Assembly (NCBI GenBank): GCA_958295665.1
Contig: OY282558.1
Location: forward strand, 112,830,838-112,894,837
Length of the DNA: 64,000 bases
Source: Tipula vernalis
Lineage: Eukaryota; Arthropoda; Insecta; Diptera; Tipulidae
Direction: 5' to 3'
Shown: piece after piece, positions 46,043-58,415 of the stretch
Layout: each line of letters starts with the position of its first letter
Numbering within the stretch: the first letter of the stretch is position 1
Made by a program: the position numbers and the translations under genes
Notes under the pieces: model-generated
Seen by the model: the letters and a program-made list of their open reading frames with translations, nothing else
What the model was told of the DNA's origin: nothing
Databases searched by the model: none

Positions 46043-46980
46043 GATGGTTTCTTATAATGTTGGTCGTTTAGTAAGTCGTATCATAAGTCTCGACAGTCCA
46101 TTAAAATATAAAAATTTTTATCGTGAAATTGATTATAAATTTATGGCATTGTAAATTTCTAAATTTGGAAAAAAGTAATTTATATTATATGTATGTGTTG
46201 CTAATTGCTGTACCTTATACAGTGTGTTTAATGAAATTTCAAAGAAAAAACGAAAACCAGTAAAGAACCAAGAAGTTTGGCCGTAAACATCCTGACAACC
46301 TATTTATTCGCTATTTTATTATTTTATTACCTCCGGCATTTCATAACCACATGAATTAATTTGTTTGAAATTTATATTCGAAAGTGAGAGCGATTTAGAG
46401 AAAATCACTAGCATAATTTTCATTTCGATGGTTAACAGTCATCTCTGTATTCATCCGTCAGCGTCCAACACTCGCATTCACATCCTTACACTTCTTAGTA
46501 TTTAAATTAGTTGGACATTAATCAAGTCAATCAATTTTAACCATTTCAATTTCGCCTAATTGAGGTGAATTTCGCAAAATTATTCTTTGGCTTGGATAAT
46601 GAAAAATGGTTCTCAGTTTATTCGCAATCAAATGCTTCTGATGCTTATACTTATTTTATCCATAGTTACTAAAATGTTACATTGATAAAAATACATTTTT
46701 GATAATCGGAAAATCAAAGAAAGCATAATCAAACCGTGGATTACCGTTGAGTTATATATAGTATGTCACAAAATTCGATTTAAAATTAGATTATCCAACA
46801 AAATTATTAAACACCCGAACAATTTAGATCTTAAGTAATAGGTTAGCCTACGGTGCAAAACTATTCAGAAAGAAACGAAATTTCAAAGATGGAATTTTTT
46901 TAAAAAAAATTTAGAAATGTTCAGGGTGATACAAAAAACCGGAAATTGCTTGATGAATTACTGGGAAAGGTTAGGAAACA
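46043..46980. other. AT-rich intergenic DNA
   Basis: No coding, RNA gene or repeat structure was recognised. Confidence 0.4.
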
Positions 46981-46989
46981 TACTGAAAT

Positions 46990-47770
46990 AGCTGAGCTAT
47001 TGAATAACTATACTTTGTTGATACTGTTCTTATCTTTTGCCTTATAGGAAACATTTCCTCTTGAAATTTTGGAAGTAATTTCTTCAGTGAAACCGTCTAA
47101 TTCGTCCGGCAATGATAAAGTTCGTAGGAAATACCAGTTTTACTTTTGGAATCTTTCCGAATAACCTGAAACAAGCGGATGTTATTACTGTATATAAGAG
47201 CGGTGATAAAAAGAGTATTTCTAATTACCTTAGTTTTTGTAAATATATTTGAGAAGCTAGCTCATTCGAGAATCACTAGCTTTTTGAATCATACTAATTT
47301 TCTACATCTGAAGCAGTTTGGTTTCAGGGTATCTAAAAGTACCGAAAATGCATTGCTGGAATTTACGAATTTCTTGAATAAAGGTCTTGACCAAAGAATT
47401 TCTATTGCTTTAGTTTTCGTGAATTTGAACGAGGCACTTGATATGGTCAATCATTCAGTATTACTACAAAAACTTTATTTTTCTGGGTTTCGTGGGGTAA
47501 CCTATAATGGTTTTGTTCTTATCTGCCGGATAGGTCTCAGATTATCAAAATTTAAGATTGTGTAGGTCAAAGTAGATTAAATAAGGAAGGAGTTCTGCAA
47601 GGGTCCGTATTAAGACCTTATTAAACTCCATATTTTATACTGAGTTCAATTCCGATTTGGTTGCTTTTGCTGATGATCTAGTTTTTATTTACAGCGAACA
47701 AAACAGGATTAAAACCATTGAATACATCCAACTTGATTTGCATCTTATCGAATTGTTGATGGTTTAAAAG
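46990..47770 (+). pseudogene. LINE reverse-transcriptase fragment
   Basis: Plus-strand blocks are 'EVISSVKPSNSSGNDK', 'IFEKLAHSRITSFLNHTNFL', 'QFGFRVSKSTENALLEFTNF', 'ALVFVNLNEALDMVNHSVLL', 'KEGVLQGSVLRP' and 'DLVAFADDLVFIYSE' (catalytic F-A-D-D). This is nearly a whole RT palm of a CR1/Jockey-superfamily LINE with several frame breaks; the region after the catalytic block is missing. Confidence 0.75.
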
Positions 47771-47869
47771 ATATTCCACTTTTAGTATTTTTTGGTGAAA
47801 TCGCATGCGCGATGGTACTTTTCCAATAAAATCATTTTTATAAACTCTATTATCTTCTGTCAAATAAAA

Positions 47870-48110
47870 ACAATGGTTTTGTGAAGTCTGTTTGTTAAAT
47901 ACAATAATATATAATCGGTATCGCCGAACGAACGCCTGTTCGTTATTTTTAATTATATTTGTCGCTTCGGTTATTCCTTGCCGCATATCCTGCTTGGTCT
48001 GATTTTCTCTTTCATAAACCAGCTCTGTAAAATAACCCCGCAAACAAAAGTTTAAGGGATTTAGATAAGGGGACTGCGGTAGCCATAGAATGGTCCCTCC
48101 ATTTTCTCAC
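47870..48110 (-). pseudogene. DDE transposase C-terminal scrap
   Basis: The minus strand reads 'ILWLPQSPYLNPLNFCLRGY' then FTELVYERENQTKQDMRQGI. This resembles the 'WPPRSPDLTPLDFFLWGYLK...VY' end of a widespread insect mariner-like transposase group, where the final acidic residue is a D. Here that position is an Asn (NPLN). The frame stays open to 47678, but the last part is antisense to the LINE fragment. A fragment only; no terminal repeats were found. Confidence 0.45.
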
Positions 48111-48299
48111 GTTCGTCTCATTGAAACTTTCTTTGGATGGAAGTTTCTCAACCCAAGTGTTATCATCTACTTTTTGGACAAAGGGAGTTTTAATTCGACG
48201 TTTTGTACGTAAAACTGGAAGTACAAAAAACGGCAGTGGAGTTGTCCTACCACGAGTGGGGATCGACGATCATATTTAAGTAAAATCAATCAAATCGAT

Positions 48300-48970
48300 T
48301 ACATCTTTTAAAAGCGAACCATTTAATATAGGTTCCATTTTCACCTACCCATGATCGTATTTGGCTCGATCAATTTATTGTCTCTGAATCAGATTACTTT
48401 AGAATATTTTCGTCTAGTCATTGTACTTTGCCTGATATTTCCAACCATGATTCTGATCGCTTATAAAGCTAAATTAAGGCAATGCTTATAGAAGAATCTC
48501 AAAACAGAAATACTTTTTTGGAAACAGTAAATTAACCATGAAACGAATTTCGAATAACTGCAATCATGTTGAATTAGGGGCTGGAAAATCTAGTACTTCG
48601 ACTGATTTAGACCCTTCAATCATCAATTCTTATTTCTGCAGCGTACCCATTTTGTCTGTTGTTATTCCTTTAGCTGAGTTTGAGTGTACAGGTAATCACA
48701 CGTCGTTCTCATTTAGCTGCATAAGTGAATTTGATATTTCCAAAGTTTATCTTATTAAATCGAATTCATCAGATCAGGATAAAATCAACTTAAAATTTCT
48801 TAAGAATATTTTACCCTTTCACCTTTGACCTACCTGATTAATAACTGTATCATGTGTTCCGAATTTCCAGATATTTGGAAAATGAATATAGTGATCCCGA
48901 TTATAAAAAAGAAGGGCATTGATTCTTTGGATAATCTTATTTTATTAATTTTTCCGTTTAAAAGTTTTCC
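48300..48970 (+). pseudogene. LINE pre-RT fragment
   Basis: Plus-strand blocks are 'DRIWLDQFIVSESDYFRIFS', 'DLDPSIINSYFCSV', 'NHTSFSFSCISEFDISKVYL', 'SSDQDKINLKFLKNILPF' and 'IMCSEFPDIWKMNIVIPIIK'. They correspond to the stretch just before the first RT motifs of a CR1/Jockey-type LINE. It overlaps in domain coverage with 46990-47770, so it is a separate insertion. Confidence 0.65.
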
Positions 48971-49137
48971 ATGATTTGGAAACTTCGCCATTGTTTAAAG
49001 ATTTGTTAAAAATAATTGTTAAGGGTTTAACTAAACACGTACCTAGGTTAGGTTAGGTTTGGGTGGCGGTCCACTACGATCAGACAAAGACACAAAAATG
49101 TTCCGAAGCCATACCACGAATAGTTGTTTTCTCCAAC

Positions 49138-52100
49138 TCATTGGAACCATTTTGAGCTGTTAACAAAGCGCTGGATACTCCTGACGTCCATCCTACAGAG
49201 GTCCGTCAGGTCTTTGAAGATGGGTGTCCCTAGAAACTTTAGTCTGTTTCGTGCCAGAAGAGGGCAGGTGCAAAGAAGATGAAGTACTGTCTGTTCCTCC
49301 TCTTCGTCCTCGCAACTACGACAGTAGTCATGTGAGAAGACACCAAGTCTACTCGCATGCCTCCCTATGAGACAGTGCCCCGTAATCACTCCAACAACCA
49401 CACTGATCTGACTTCGCTGAAGTGAGATCAGCTTTTTGGACCTCGCCAAGTCCAACTTTGGCCAGACCTGCCGAGTTATTACGCAAGAAGTAATACTTGA
49501 CCATCTGTCATTCGTCAGCTTGCTAGCTTCTTCATGAAGCAGCAGTTTGCATACCGCAAGAGGCATTTCAATATCCTTTCTGCTTTCTGAGAAGTGGTCC
49601 GTTGTACCACGTCGAGCCAGTTCATCGGCGTTTATATTCCCTGTACTTATGAAATGTCATGGCACCCATAAAATGTGGATGTTGAACTGATCTGCCATCT
49701 CATTAAGAGATGAGAGACAGTTTTGGACTACTTTCGACGTGAGGAGGTGTGATTGAAGCGCTTTAATGGCAGCCTGACTGTCCGTATATATGCGAATATC
49801 ACAAACTGATATTACATTATACCTCAACCAGTCTACGACTTCCTTTATGGCAGTTATTTCAGCTTGAAAAATGCTACAGTAGTCGGGGAGACGGAAGGAG
49901 AGATTTAACAGAAGTTCCTCGCAAAACACTCCAGCCCGACTTTCCCGTCCCGTTTTGAACCATTAATGAAGAAGTTTATAATTCCTGGTTCCAAAACTGC
50001 ACCCATCATCCAGTCCTCCCTGGATGGAATCCTAGTCCGGAACTTTGTGTCGAAAGATAGTGACGGGACGGTATAGTCGGTGGCCTTGGGAATTTACTTG
50101 TTGCACAAAATAGATGAGTGCCCTGTATTATTGCAGGTCCACATTAAGGTGGATTTCAGCCGTATGGCACTACAAGCTGCCAACTGGTTCCCCAAGATAT
50201 CTAGAGGAGTCAAAAATGGCAGAGTCTCTATTGCCTGAGTGGATGTGCTCCTCAGTGCACCACTGATCCACAGAGAGATTGTTCTCTGAACTTTTGTCAA
50301 CAGCTTTTGGTTGACAGTTTTGTCCAGAGCAGGCCACCAGACTTTTACCTCATACACCCAGAAACTTCGCTTCAACTGTAAAAGTCAAGCTGAACCCATT
50401 TAAAGGGGGAGGATCGATGTGAGGAAGTTTATATTTCCTAGAGAAGAGAACCAATTCGATTTTGTGTGGGCTCACACTCAACCCACAGCCATTGGACCAT
50501 AATGAAAGAGTGCCCAGGGAATTTTGTATAAGCTCACTAAGGGTGCCGGGATATTTACCACGGACACCAATAGCAACATCATCCGCATAGGCAACCACCT
50601 TGAAGCCACCGTCCTCCAGTCTCAGTAAGAGGTCATTTATGACCAAGTTCCAAAGTAGGGGGCATAGTACGCCATCCTGTTGCGTACCTCTGCTTGCAAA
50701 TCTTCTGATGGAGGATTCCCCAAAACTGGCATTTATGATCCTTCCTCTTAGCATCTGATCTATCCAGTCCTTAAGTGATTCATCCACTCCCAGATCTGAA
50801 AGTGCCCGAGTTATAGCCCCTGGAAGCACATTGTTAAAGGCTTTGTTAAAGAAGGCCAATGTTAAAGAAGGTTACCATTGCGTAGTCTCTATATTCGAAA
50901 GATTTTTCAATGAAAAATACAAGAGAATGAAGAGCAGTCTCTGCAGATCTCCCCTTGCAATGGGCATGTTGAGATATAGACAGCTTTTTCGACACAATGT
51001 TTTAAAAAGGAAGGAAGGCAAGCTAATCGGTCTAAGATCTTTGGGATTGCAGTGTGAGTGTTTTCCCGCCTTAGGTATGAAAACAACCTTCACTTCTGTT
51101 CATTTACTAGGAATGTAACATAGTTCTAGGCTGCCTTTTAAAATTATCTCTAACCAGGAAATTGTTAGATCCATAGTTTGTTGAATATACGCAGGGATAA
51201 TACCATCGAGTCCAGGCGACTTATATGGTTTAAAACTGTTTATCGCCCATAGGATCTTTTTTCTGCTAATAATTTGGCCTATGAGGCTACTTGCCCTTTC
51301 ACCTACTGATGTGCTAAGTACCGATTCGGAACAATCAGGAAAATGAGTCTCCATCAGAAGTGCCAGCGTATTAGTGGTTCATATCCCATCCGGCCGTTGA
51401 AGATAACTTGGGATGGAAGGACCAGTTGCTAGTACTTTGCATAGCCTAGACATCTCCGAAGACTCCTGAATTTTGCTACATTATAGTCTCCAAGAGCTAT
51501 TCTTGGCACTTCTCAATTGATATTTGTAAATTTTGAGGACTTCCTTATAGGAGTCCCAGTCTACAGCAGATTTGGTTTTCCGTCCTGTTTTGAAGAGTCT
51601 TTTGCATTTTCGACGTGTTTGTTGAATCTCCTTGGACCACCAGGGTGGCCGAGATTTACCCTTAGGCCTGCTAATGGGACTAGAGCCCAGTATCGCTTCA
51701 TTAAAAGCGCTGGACAACTCGTCCACCAAGGCATCGAGCTCTTGCGCAGTTTTTGGAGGTTTTGGCACCGGAACTGGTAGTGAATTACCCAGAATAGTTC
51801 TAAAGGTATCCCAGTTGGTTTTCCTTCTGTTTCTGTAGATTGGACATTTTGGAGAAGTCAAGTTATTTCAAATTGAAGATAACAATGATCAGAAAAGGAG
51901 TGGTCCTCCGACACTCTCCAGTTTAATAAACTAATCGCCAGAAAGCTTGAGACAAGAGTAAAATCCAACACCTCCTGTCTATTACTAGTTTTAAAGGTCG
52001 GCTTATTGCCTATGTTACATATATGAAGGTTAGTACTTGAAATGTAATCGAGGAGTAACTCACCTCGTTCATTTGTGTCCGTACTTCCCCAGATCGTGTG

Positions 52101-52468
52101 ATGAGCATTTGCATCACTTCGAAGGATGACTCCAACCTTGCGCTTCTGAGCCTTCAAGATTAGCTCACCTAGAATGATTGGTGGAGTATCCACTTCATCA
52201 TAAGCTAGGTAAGCTGATACTAGCCAGAGGTTTCGTTTATCGACCTCAATGCTGACCGCTGCTACATCTCCGTTACTGAAATTTGATAGCAGAAAACAAC
52301 TTATGTTATTTTTAATGAGGGTGTCTTGAGCCCAAGTACCCGGTCTTCAGTGACCCAAGGTTCCTGGATCAAGGCGACATCTGTCGCTTCTTTCCCAATT
52401 TTTAAAATTAGAGCAGCTGATGCTGCCTTAGAGTGGTGAAGGTTGACTTGAAGAAATGTCAGTGTCAT
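49138..52468 (-). pseudogene. Loa-type ORF2: endonuclease, RT, RNase H
   Basis: The start at 52468 (MTLTFLQVNLHHSKAASAAL) gives the R1/Loa endonuclease opening, with 'VALIQEPWV'. Further blocks are 'SDANAHHTIWGSTDTNERGE' and 'SFSDHCYLQFE' (endonuclease end), 'SPGLDGIIPAYIQ' (pre-RT), 'CPLLWNLVINDLL' and 'VVAYADDVAIGVRG' (catalytic YADD). RNase H follows with 'YCSIFQAEITAIKEVVDWLR', 'IYTDSQAAIKAL' and 'ILWVP'. The C-terminus has 'CRSCEDEEEEQTVLHLLCTC', a zinc motif. At least six frame breaks make it non-functional. Confidence 0.88.
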
Positions 52469-53630
52469 CTCTGCAGCCTCTTGTCCACCACAGTAACATC
52501 AGAGTCATCCCCTGATGAGAAGTCCTCTGAGAGCCTCTTTAAAGACTCCATGGACGTTGACATCTCCGTATCCGTGGAGAGAGTTTCCGCTTGGCTGGCT
52601 ACCTCCGCGAACGCAGAATGGCTATCAAGCACTGCGGTAGTTTCTGAAGATGACTTCGGAGCCTCCGGCTTGTCCGCGTCCTTCTTGTATACCTTGAGCG
52701 TGACTGCACTGAAACCATAGTTGATTAAACCGTTGTTTTTTTCCAGTGCAGTCAGTGACTCCCTGTTTAAGATGATAACAGCTGACCTATAGTTAGCCTT
52801 TGTCTCCTCAAGCTTAGCAACTTTCCAGTTGCGCGTTGGCAACTCCAGGTTGCCAACCTGCAACAACTGCAAGGGATGTTCTCCCTATCAATCACAGCAA
52901 GGCTGGCTCCGGGCCATACCTCGCCAAGTCCCCCCACTGCCTTCTTATAAAGCAGCAGGGACCTCTGATCTGCATAGGCAGTCAGTTTCACCTGATTCCT
53001 GTGCCAGCCCGCATCCCGACAAGTCGGAACAGGTCCTGGATTTTCCGACAGGACTTTCAGGTAGGTGGTAGCTAAGGCTCCTTCCACCTTCCTCCAATTG
53101 GCGGGCGTGATACTGCCATCCTCTTGGGATTTGTCAATAACTGCCACAACCAGCTGATCCTTGAGGACCTCGTTAAAAGGCCTCATAGTGGTAGCCTGGA
53201 GTTTTGTTCGCTTTGCGATCTTAGGACTTTCCTCCTGAGATCTGTTTCTTTTAAGCTGTGAGCCAGCTGAAGGGCCTTCCGACTTTTTCTCGGTGACTTC
53301 TTTTGCCCACGCAAGCGTGGCTTGGTCTTTATCCGTTCTGTCTTCTGGCGAGATGTTATTGATCTTAACCAGGGCTTGCCAGGCCTTCCTCCTAGTATTA
53401 TAGGTTGGTTTTGAGGAACTAGCTTTATTCGTGCTTTGGTTCTGCTTTGTATTTATATACTCAGATTTGGTGACCCGAGTGGAGGGACCAGCCTCGCTTG
53501 AGCTTATGTTCCGTCGATTATTTGTAGACTTAGAGGCAAGCCTAAAGACCCGAGTCTCGTTGTCCATATTTTCCGGATATTTTAGAGGGCCGGACTCTTT
53601 TTGTTGTTGTATGTTTTTGTTCGGATCCAT
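52465..53630 (-). pseudogene. Loa-type ORF1
   Basis: The likely start at 53630 (MDPNKNIQQQKESGPLKYPE) is chosen over an upstream in-frame Met at 53720. The body includes 'MRPFNEVLKDQLVVAVIDKS', 'YLKVLSENPGPVPTCRDAGW' and 'AVGGLGEVWPGASLAVIDRE', a conserved core of Loa-clade ORF1. A frameshift near 52870 is followed by 'PTRNWKVAKLEETKANYRSA' and 'NYGFSAVTLKVYK', then an acidic Ser-rich tail. Classical CCHC knuckles are not seen. Its stop TGA shares bases with the ORF2 ATG. Confidence 0.82.
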
Positions 53631-53830
53631 GATTAGTCCCACGAGTAGCGGAGAAAGAAATGTCCATCTGTGCGAGATCCGCAGTACACAGATAAGGCTA
53701 CTGTATCCGGAGGGCGCCAAATATCCGGATCCACCGTTAGCGACTGGGCTAGTTTTAAATCTGGGCCCCCAGTCTGGTCGATTATTGGCACGGTACGATT
53801 AACACCTTAACCCAGCCCAGTGATTTGTTT

Positions 53831-55358
53831 AAGTTTGACTCCTTTAGCGCCGTGTTTTAGTCTAGAAGCCAAAGAATCAGCAATCTAGTTACCAGCGGTC
53901 ACCACGTGGAGGTAACACAAGCACTTGTGGAAGTTGCAAGTTATGGAGCTGGCCGCAAGTACCAACTTGAATCCCCCGAGCAACTTCACACCTGACCATC
54001 CAAGAATAACTAATTATTTCATAAATTTGTATTCTTAAGGTTATGAGAAATAAATAAATACGCACGTCTGGGGTACCCTGTATAACCCAGTATTTCGTGT
54101 AACTCCTCTTAATAATCACCTAGAGTTTCACTCTTTTTTGTTGCAGTAACAAAACGATTATATAGTTAAATATTGTCACATAACACGCTCTCATTATAAT
54201 TGATAACTACGACTATCATTTACAAGGCCTCGCAAATCTATTTCATTCTGGTATTAATATTAAATTGTTAAACTATTAAAATAAATATTTTCAAGTTCAA
54301 TAATAAATTATAAATCATCAATAAATAAACAAAATACTAATATAAAATTATGATTATTTTTTTTATTATTTTCTTTCCGATCTAACTAGCTAGGTACATA
54401 TAAAATACAAAAGTAAATTATTATAAATATTCAAGATCAAATCAAAACACACGGTAAACAATAGACTTTCATTTGCTCGTAAATCATTACTCCTTATAGT
54501 TCTTAGTTTAGCGGAAAATATCTTTACTTTACAACTATTTCCGTAAAGTATTTATATTGTACATGTAATATCAAGTATCGGAAGTAAATGTTTTGTTTAG
54601 TGTGGTAGGTTAGATTGCCCTCGAAGAACTTTATGTGTAATATACCGAGTACAGTGTTTTACAGTGTAAATAGACCATTTTCTGCGTTTTTTTACGAATA
54701 CGATATCATGGACTTTCAGTTTAAAAATAAATTGGATCGTATAGATTTGTTATCTTCGCTACGTAATCTTAATTACGGCTATTGTGCATTGAAAATAAAT
54801 CTATAATTTTGCACGTTATTTAGAAAGTCCGATAAAGCACATAAAAATGATTTTTCTAATTTGTTTTTTTTTTACTTATCATTATTAATAACAACTTCAC
54901 TGGGCGTTAAAGACGAACTTCGATTTTACAAATTAATTATTATACTTTCTATTAATGACCATAATCGATTGTATCGTGTACGATAATAATAATTAATGAC
55001 ATTCGCATAAATACGAAACACATTGCACATTATTTACAATGTGCCTCACTTATCCAAATTCAAGTTCATAAAGTTTATATATTTACAAAAATTTATTATC
55101 CTATAATTCAGCCAAGATTTATAACAGATGTTTGACATATTGATAATAATTAATTTTTTACTTTTGGAATTATAACTGATTAGATTTTTTTTTTTGGGCA
55201 TGTACAGTTGATGAATAATGGGCAATAAATGTTCAATTGATTTGATAACAAAATTCAGGTAAATAACGTACTTGGATTGGGTGCGATAAAATATTATCAC
55301 GAGAATACTCGTAGACGTGTGGGAATTAAGTATTACATAAAAATAAAACTGGAAGCCC
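53831..55358. other. LINE leader, then very AT-rich DNA
   Basis: The first 150-200 bp may be the Loa-like 5' leader. The rest is highly AT-rich with no recognisable coding or RNA gene. Confidence 0.4.
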
Positions 55359-56439
55359 TTAACCCTCGGCGGTCGCACTGTAATTTCGATGCTTTCGTGT
55401 TATGTGTACAGTTTTCAACGTGTTAAATCCTTGAACACTCTTTAACCCTTCTGAGCGAAAAGGCTAGGAAAACGTGTCTTAGCCTAAATTTCGACAATTA
55501 AAAATGCGCCATAGTAAAAAAAATGACCATGGATTTTCATATTGGAAACCCAATGTTCAAGAAAATTTGATCGTTTCTGCCAAAAAAAGTATAATTATTG
55601 AACCACTTGAAAATGCATAATTTCAACGAAAGGGAAATCGAGGATTTTTATAAAAAATAATACACCGCAGATCATTTTCACTGCAAAACTGTCATTACGA
55701 AAAATAAAAAACATTTTTTTGACATTTTGTATGTAGGGGAATAGAGATATAAAGAATAGAGAGTGAAAATGCTCAAATATCAATCGGCGTTAGTAGGGTG
55801 TGTGTGTGTGTGATATTCCCATTGAATGGTGCGAATGATAAACGACTAAATTTAAATTTTACTTCGGTCTAAAAAGTCCAAGTTCGTGGGTCCAAACCAC
55901 TTTTCTCGACGTTTTGAAAATCGCTGAGTATAAAAAAGCAAAAAAAAAAAAATGTCCGTCCGCCTGTCTGGGCGTCTGTATGTCTGGATGTCTGTGTACC
56001 CGTGGTATATCGAGAACGGCTTGTCTCTATGGTCAAGGCGGAGATTTGAAAAGCTTTTGGAAACTGTACGTCAAGAGGGTCGTGTACCTGTCATACGAAT
56101 TGAGCCAAAACACCTGGTTATAGAAATATTTACTAATTTGTTATGTATGCTGGTTTGAATATTGAGTTGGGCATTGAGTTTGGGGTTGAGTTGAAGGTTA
56201 AGTTAAGGGTTAATTTGCGGGTTGAGTTGAAGTTGAGTTGGAGTTGAGTTGGATTTGTGTTTAGTGAACTGTTGAGCAATCTATATAAGGGGGTGTTTGT
56301 ATGGATGTAGAGCATAAGTATACGATATTTAAACAAATCCACACGCCTTGACCGATTTGAACCAAACTGTACACAAATATTGTTTAAGACTTAAGAAAGT
56401 CACTGTTAATATCTCAAACCTCAAATTGAACCTTTTACA

Positions 56440-57390
56440 TTTCAAATTGAAACTTTTCAATTTATATGAATGACCAATTAGGATGTAACTTTATCTATTT
56501 CTTAACGGATTTGAGTCAAATTTGACATCCGCTTTGGAAATGAGATGAAGTTCTGGAATATGGCCAAGTATGATGGAACTTATCTATTACTCAACCGATT
56601 ATGATGAAATTTGACATGTGCGATGAAAATTGGATTCTAAAATGGTTTTTGGATGAAGCACTGAAATATGGCCAAATATGATGGAACTTGCGTATTTCTC
56701 AACCAATTATGATGAAATTCGGCTTGTGCATTGGAAATGGTAACTTGATGAAATTCGGGATTCTAAAATGATTTTTAAATCAAGTTCTTGAATATGGCTT
56801 AGTATGATAGAACTGTAATATGGCCAGTTAGGAAGGAACTTTGCTATTCCTTAACCGATTATAATGAAGATTGAGATTGGGGATGACGATTTAAAATAAT
56901 TTTTCTAATTCCGAAATTCTGCACTGCCTTTATTAGTTTCAATACTGAGTAAATTTTTCTAAACAAGCCCAAACTTAACGCTCTAACAGCAAATATTAAG
57001 AAAACCTGACTCAAACTTTAAAGCGAAGGATTGGCAAGAAAAGTTTCTAATGGAACTTGAATACATATTATTTCGGAGATAATCTTGATCGTCTAGCAAT
57101 TGAAATATTATATTTAGGCTGTCTTAAAGAAACCCCAAAAGCTGCAAGATTCACAGAAACCTAAATAGACAACATTATAGAAGCCATATTGACATATTTC
57201 TCACAACCTCGTCTAAAAATTATTTTTGGATCACATATCCTTCTATTCGTTGGAAACGTCAAAATTCATCATAATCGGTTAATAAATAGCTAAGTTATAT
57301 TCTTACTGACCATATTACAGAACTTTACCAAAAATCAATTTTAGAATCCCATTTCCAACGCACATGTCAAGCCTGATGTGTAGCCTGACA
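56440..57390. repeat. ~120-bp tandem repeat with an inverted partner
   Basis: Four to five diverged direct units share 'ATATGGCCAAGTATGATGGA', 'CAACCGATTATGATGAAATT' and 'GGATTCTAAAATG'. At 57240-57380 the same motifs occur on the other strand ('TTCATCATAATCGGTTAATA', 'TTTTAGAATCCCATTTCCAA'), so the field forms a large imperfect inverted repeat. Confidence 0.65.
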
Positions 57391-57394
57391 GTAA

Positions 57395-57650
57395 AATGGT
57401 ATGATTATGTGATGGTATGATGGTACGATTGTATGATGGTATGATGGTATGTTGGTATAGAATGATGGTAAGATATACATCCTGGTGTGATGGTTCGACA
57501 TCACTATGATATAATGGTACGATTGTATGACGGTTTAATGGTAAAATGTCATGAAGGTATGATGGTATAATGGAATAATGGTATGATGAAATGATTGTTT
57601 AAGGTTATATGATGGTAAGATGGTACGTATGTCGGTATGATGGTGAGCAG
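57395..57650. repeat. TATGATGG-type minisatellite
   Basis: Imperfect tandem units of 8 to 10 bp (TATGATGG, TACGATTG, TATAATGG) across about 250 bp. Confidence 0.7.
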
Positions 57651-58415
57651 GGTTTGAGTTGAAATTGAGTCGGATTTGAAAGAAAAGATTGGTTACTGAT
57701 TAATTTGAGTTCGAGTTTAGGGTTTAGTGCGAGATTAGATTGAGTTGAGTTTATACACGCATGTAGCTTTCGAACCGAGTTAATTTTGGGATTGGGTTGG
57801 AAAATAAGTGTAGAGTTGAACAGAGGGTTAAGATTTGGGTTGAGCTAAGTTGAGTTGACGTAGAATTAGGATTTGATTAGCTTGCACTGTGCTGTGAGTT
57901 GTTAGGTTAGGGAATTATTTAAGGATTGATTTGTTGATTTAATAGATGGCTGGGTTGGTCGTTAATTTGGTAATTGCATTTGGGATTGTGTTGCTTTTGA
58001 AATAGTGGTTGAGGTGTAAATTTAGCTGGAGGTTAAGCTGAAGATTGCTTTAAGAGGTTCATTTCGGGATTGATTTAGTAGTTGAATAAATCAAGACCGA
58101 AGTTCTGATCACCTTAAGAGGTTTCAGCCCTACATAATTTAGCAGGTTTTGACAAAAAATCACCCCACTCTTGAATTTGAACTTAAACTTTCATGCCGGT
58201 CGCGCTGGAACGTTTTCATCCAGTCGACCACTTTGTACCATTGTTGCTCAGGAACTAACTGGCGGAGAGCGGGCAAATGACGTTTGCAGGACTATACCTG
58301 TACTAAGTTTATTTAGAGAGGGGAGCCAGGACCTGCCACTTTTTCGTTTTTCGGGAATTCCCAAGTGAAATTTCGCTTGGTACGAAATCGTCCAAATGCG
58401 ACCGCGGAGGGTTAA

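Larger units (their letters stand above)
49044..53830 (-). mobile_element. Loa/R1-like LINE with TTAGG-type tail
   Basis: Minus-strand non-LTR element of about 4.8 kb. The 3' end is an (AACCT)-type tail (TAGGTTAGGTTAGG on the plus strand at 49044). ORF1 is 53630-52465 and ORF2 52468-49138, overlapping by ATGA. ORF2 carries endonuclease, RT, RNase H and a C-terminal Cys-His motif, the layout of the Loa clade. The 5' limit is uncertain (leader sequence may extend to about 54.0 kb). Several frameshifts break ORF2. Confidence 0.85.
55363..58411. mobile_element. TTAA-flanked inverted-repeat element with minisatellites
   Basis: The left end CCCTCGGCGGTCGCA (55363) and the complement of the right end, CCCTCCGCGGTCGCA (to 58411), differ at one base. 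TTAA lies outside both (55359-55362 and 58412-58415), as for piggyBac insertions. The 3049-bp interior has no transposase. It contains a short TG microsatellite (55800-55812), GAGTTG-rich repeats (56157-56260 and 57650-57860), a tandem field with 'AACCGATTATGATGAAATT' (56440-56900) and its inverse (57230-57380), and a TATGATGG minisatellite (57400-57650). Probably a non-autonomous element. Confidence 0.75.

Noticed and set aside
47678..47870. Extension of the minus-strand ORF below 47870 as part of the DDE transposase
   Set aside because: The last part is antisense to the plus-strand LINE RT block with the FADD motif, so only the upper part is counted as transposase.
49044..49060. TTAGG repeats as a telomere or interstitial telomere tract
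   Set aside because: Only about three units, located exactly at LINE 3' ends in three separate copies; they belong to the elements.
55914..56158. Overlapping ORFs with 'SVRLSGRLYVWMSVYPWYIE' as a coding gene
   Set aside because: Simple CGTCTGTC-type repeats generate Cys/Val/Ser-rich peptides in all frames; it lies within a non-coding TTAA element.
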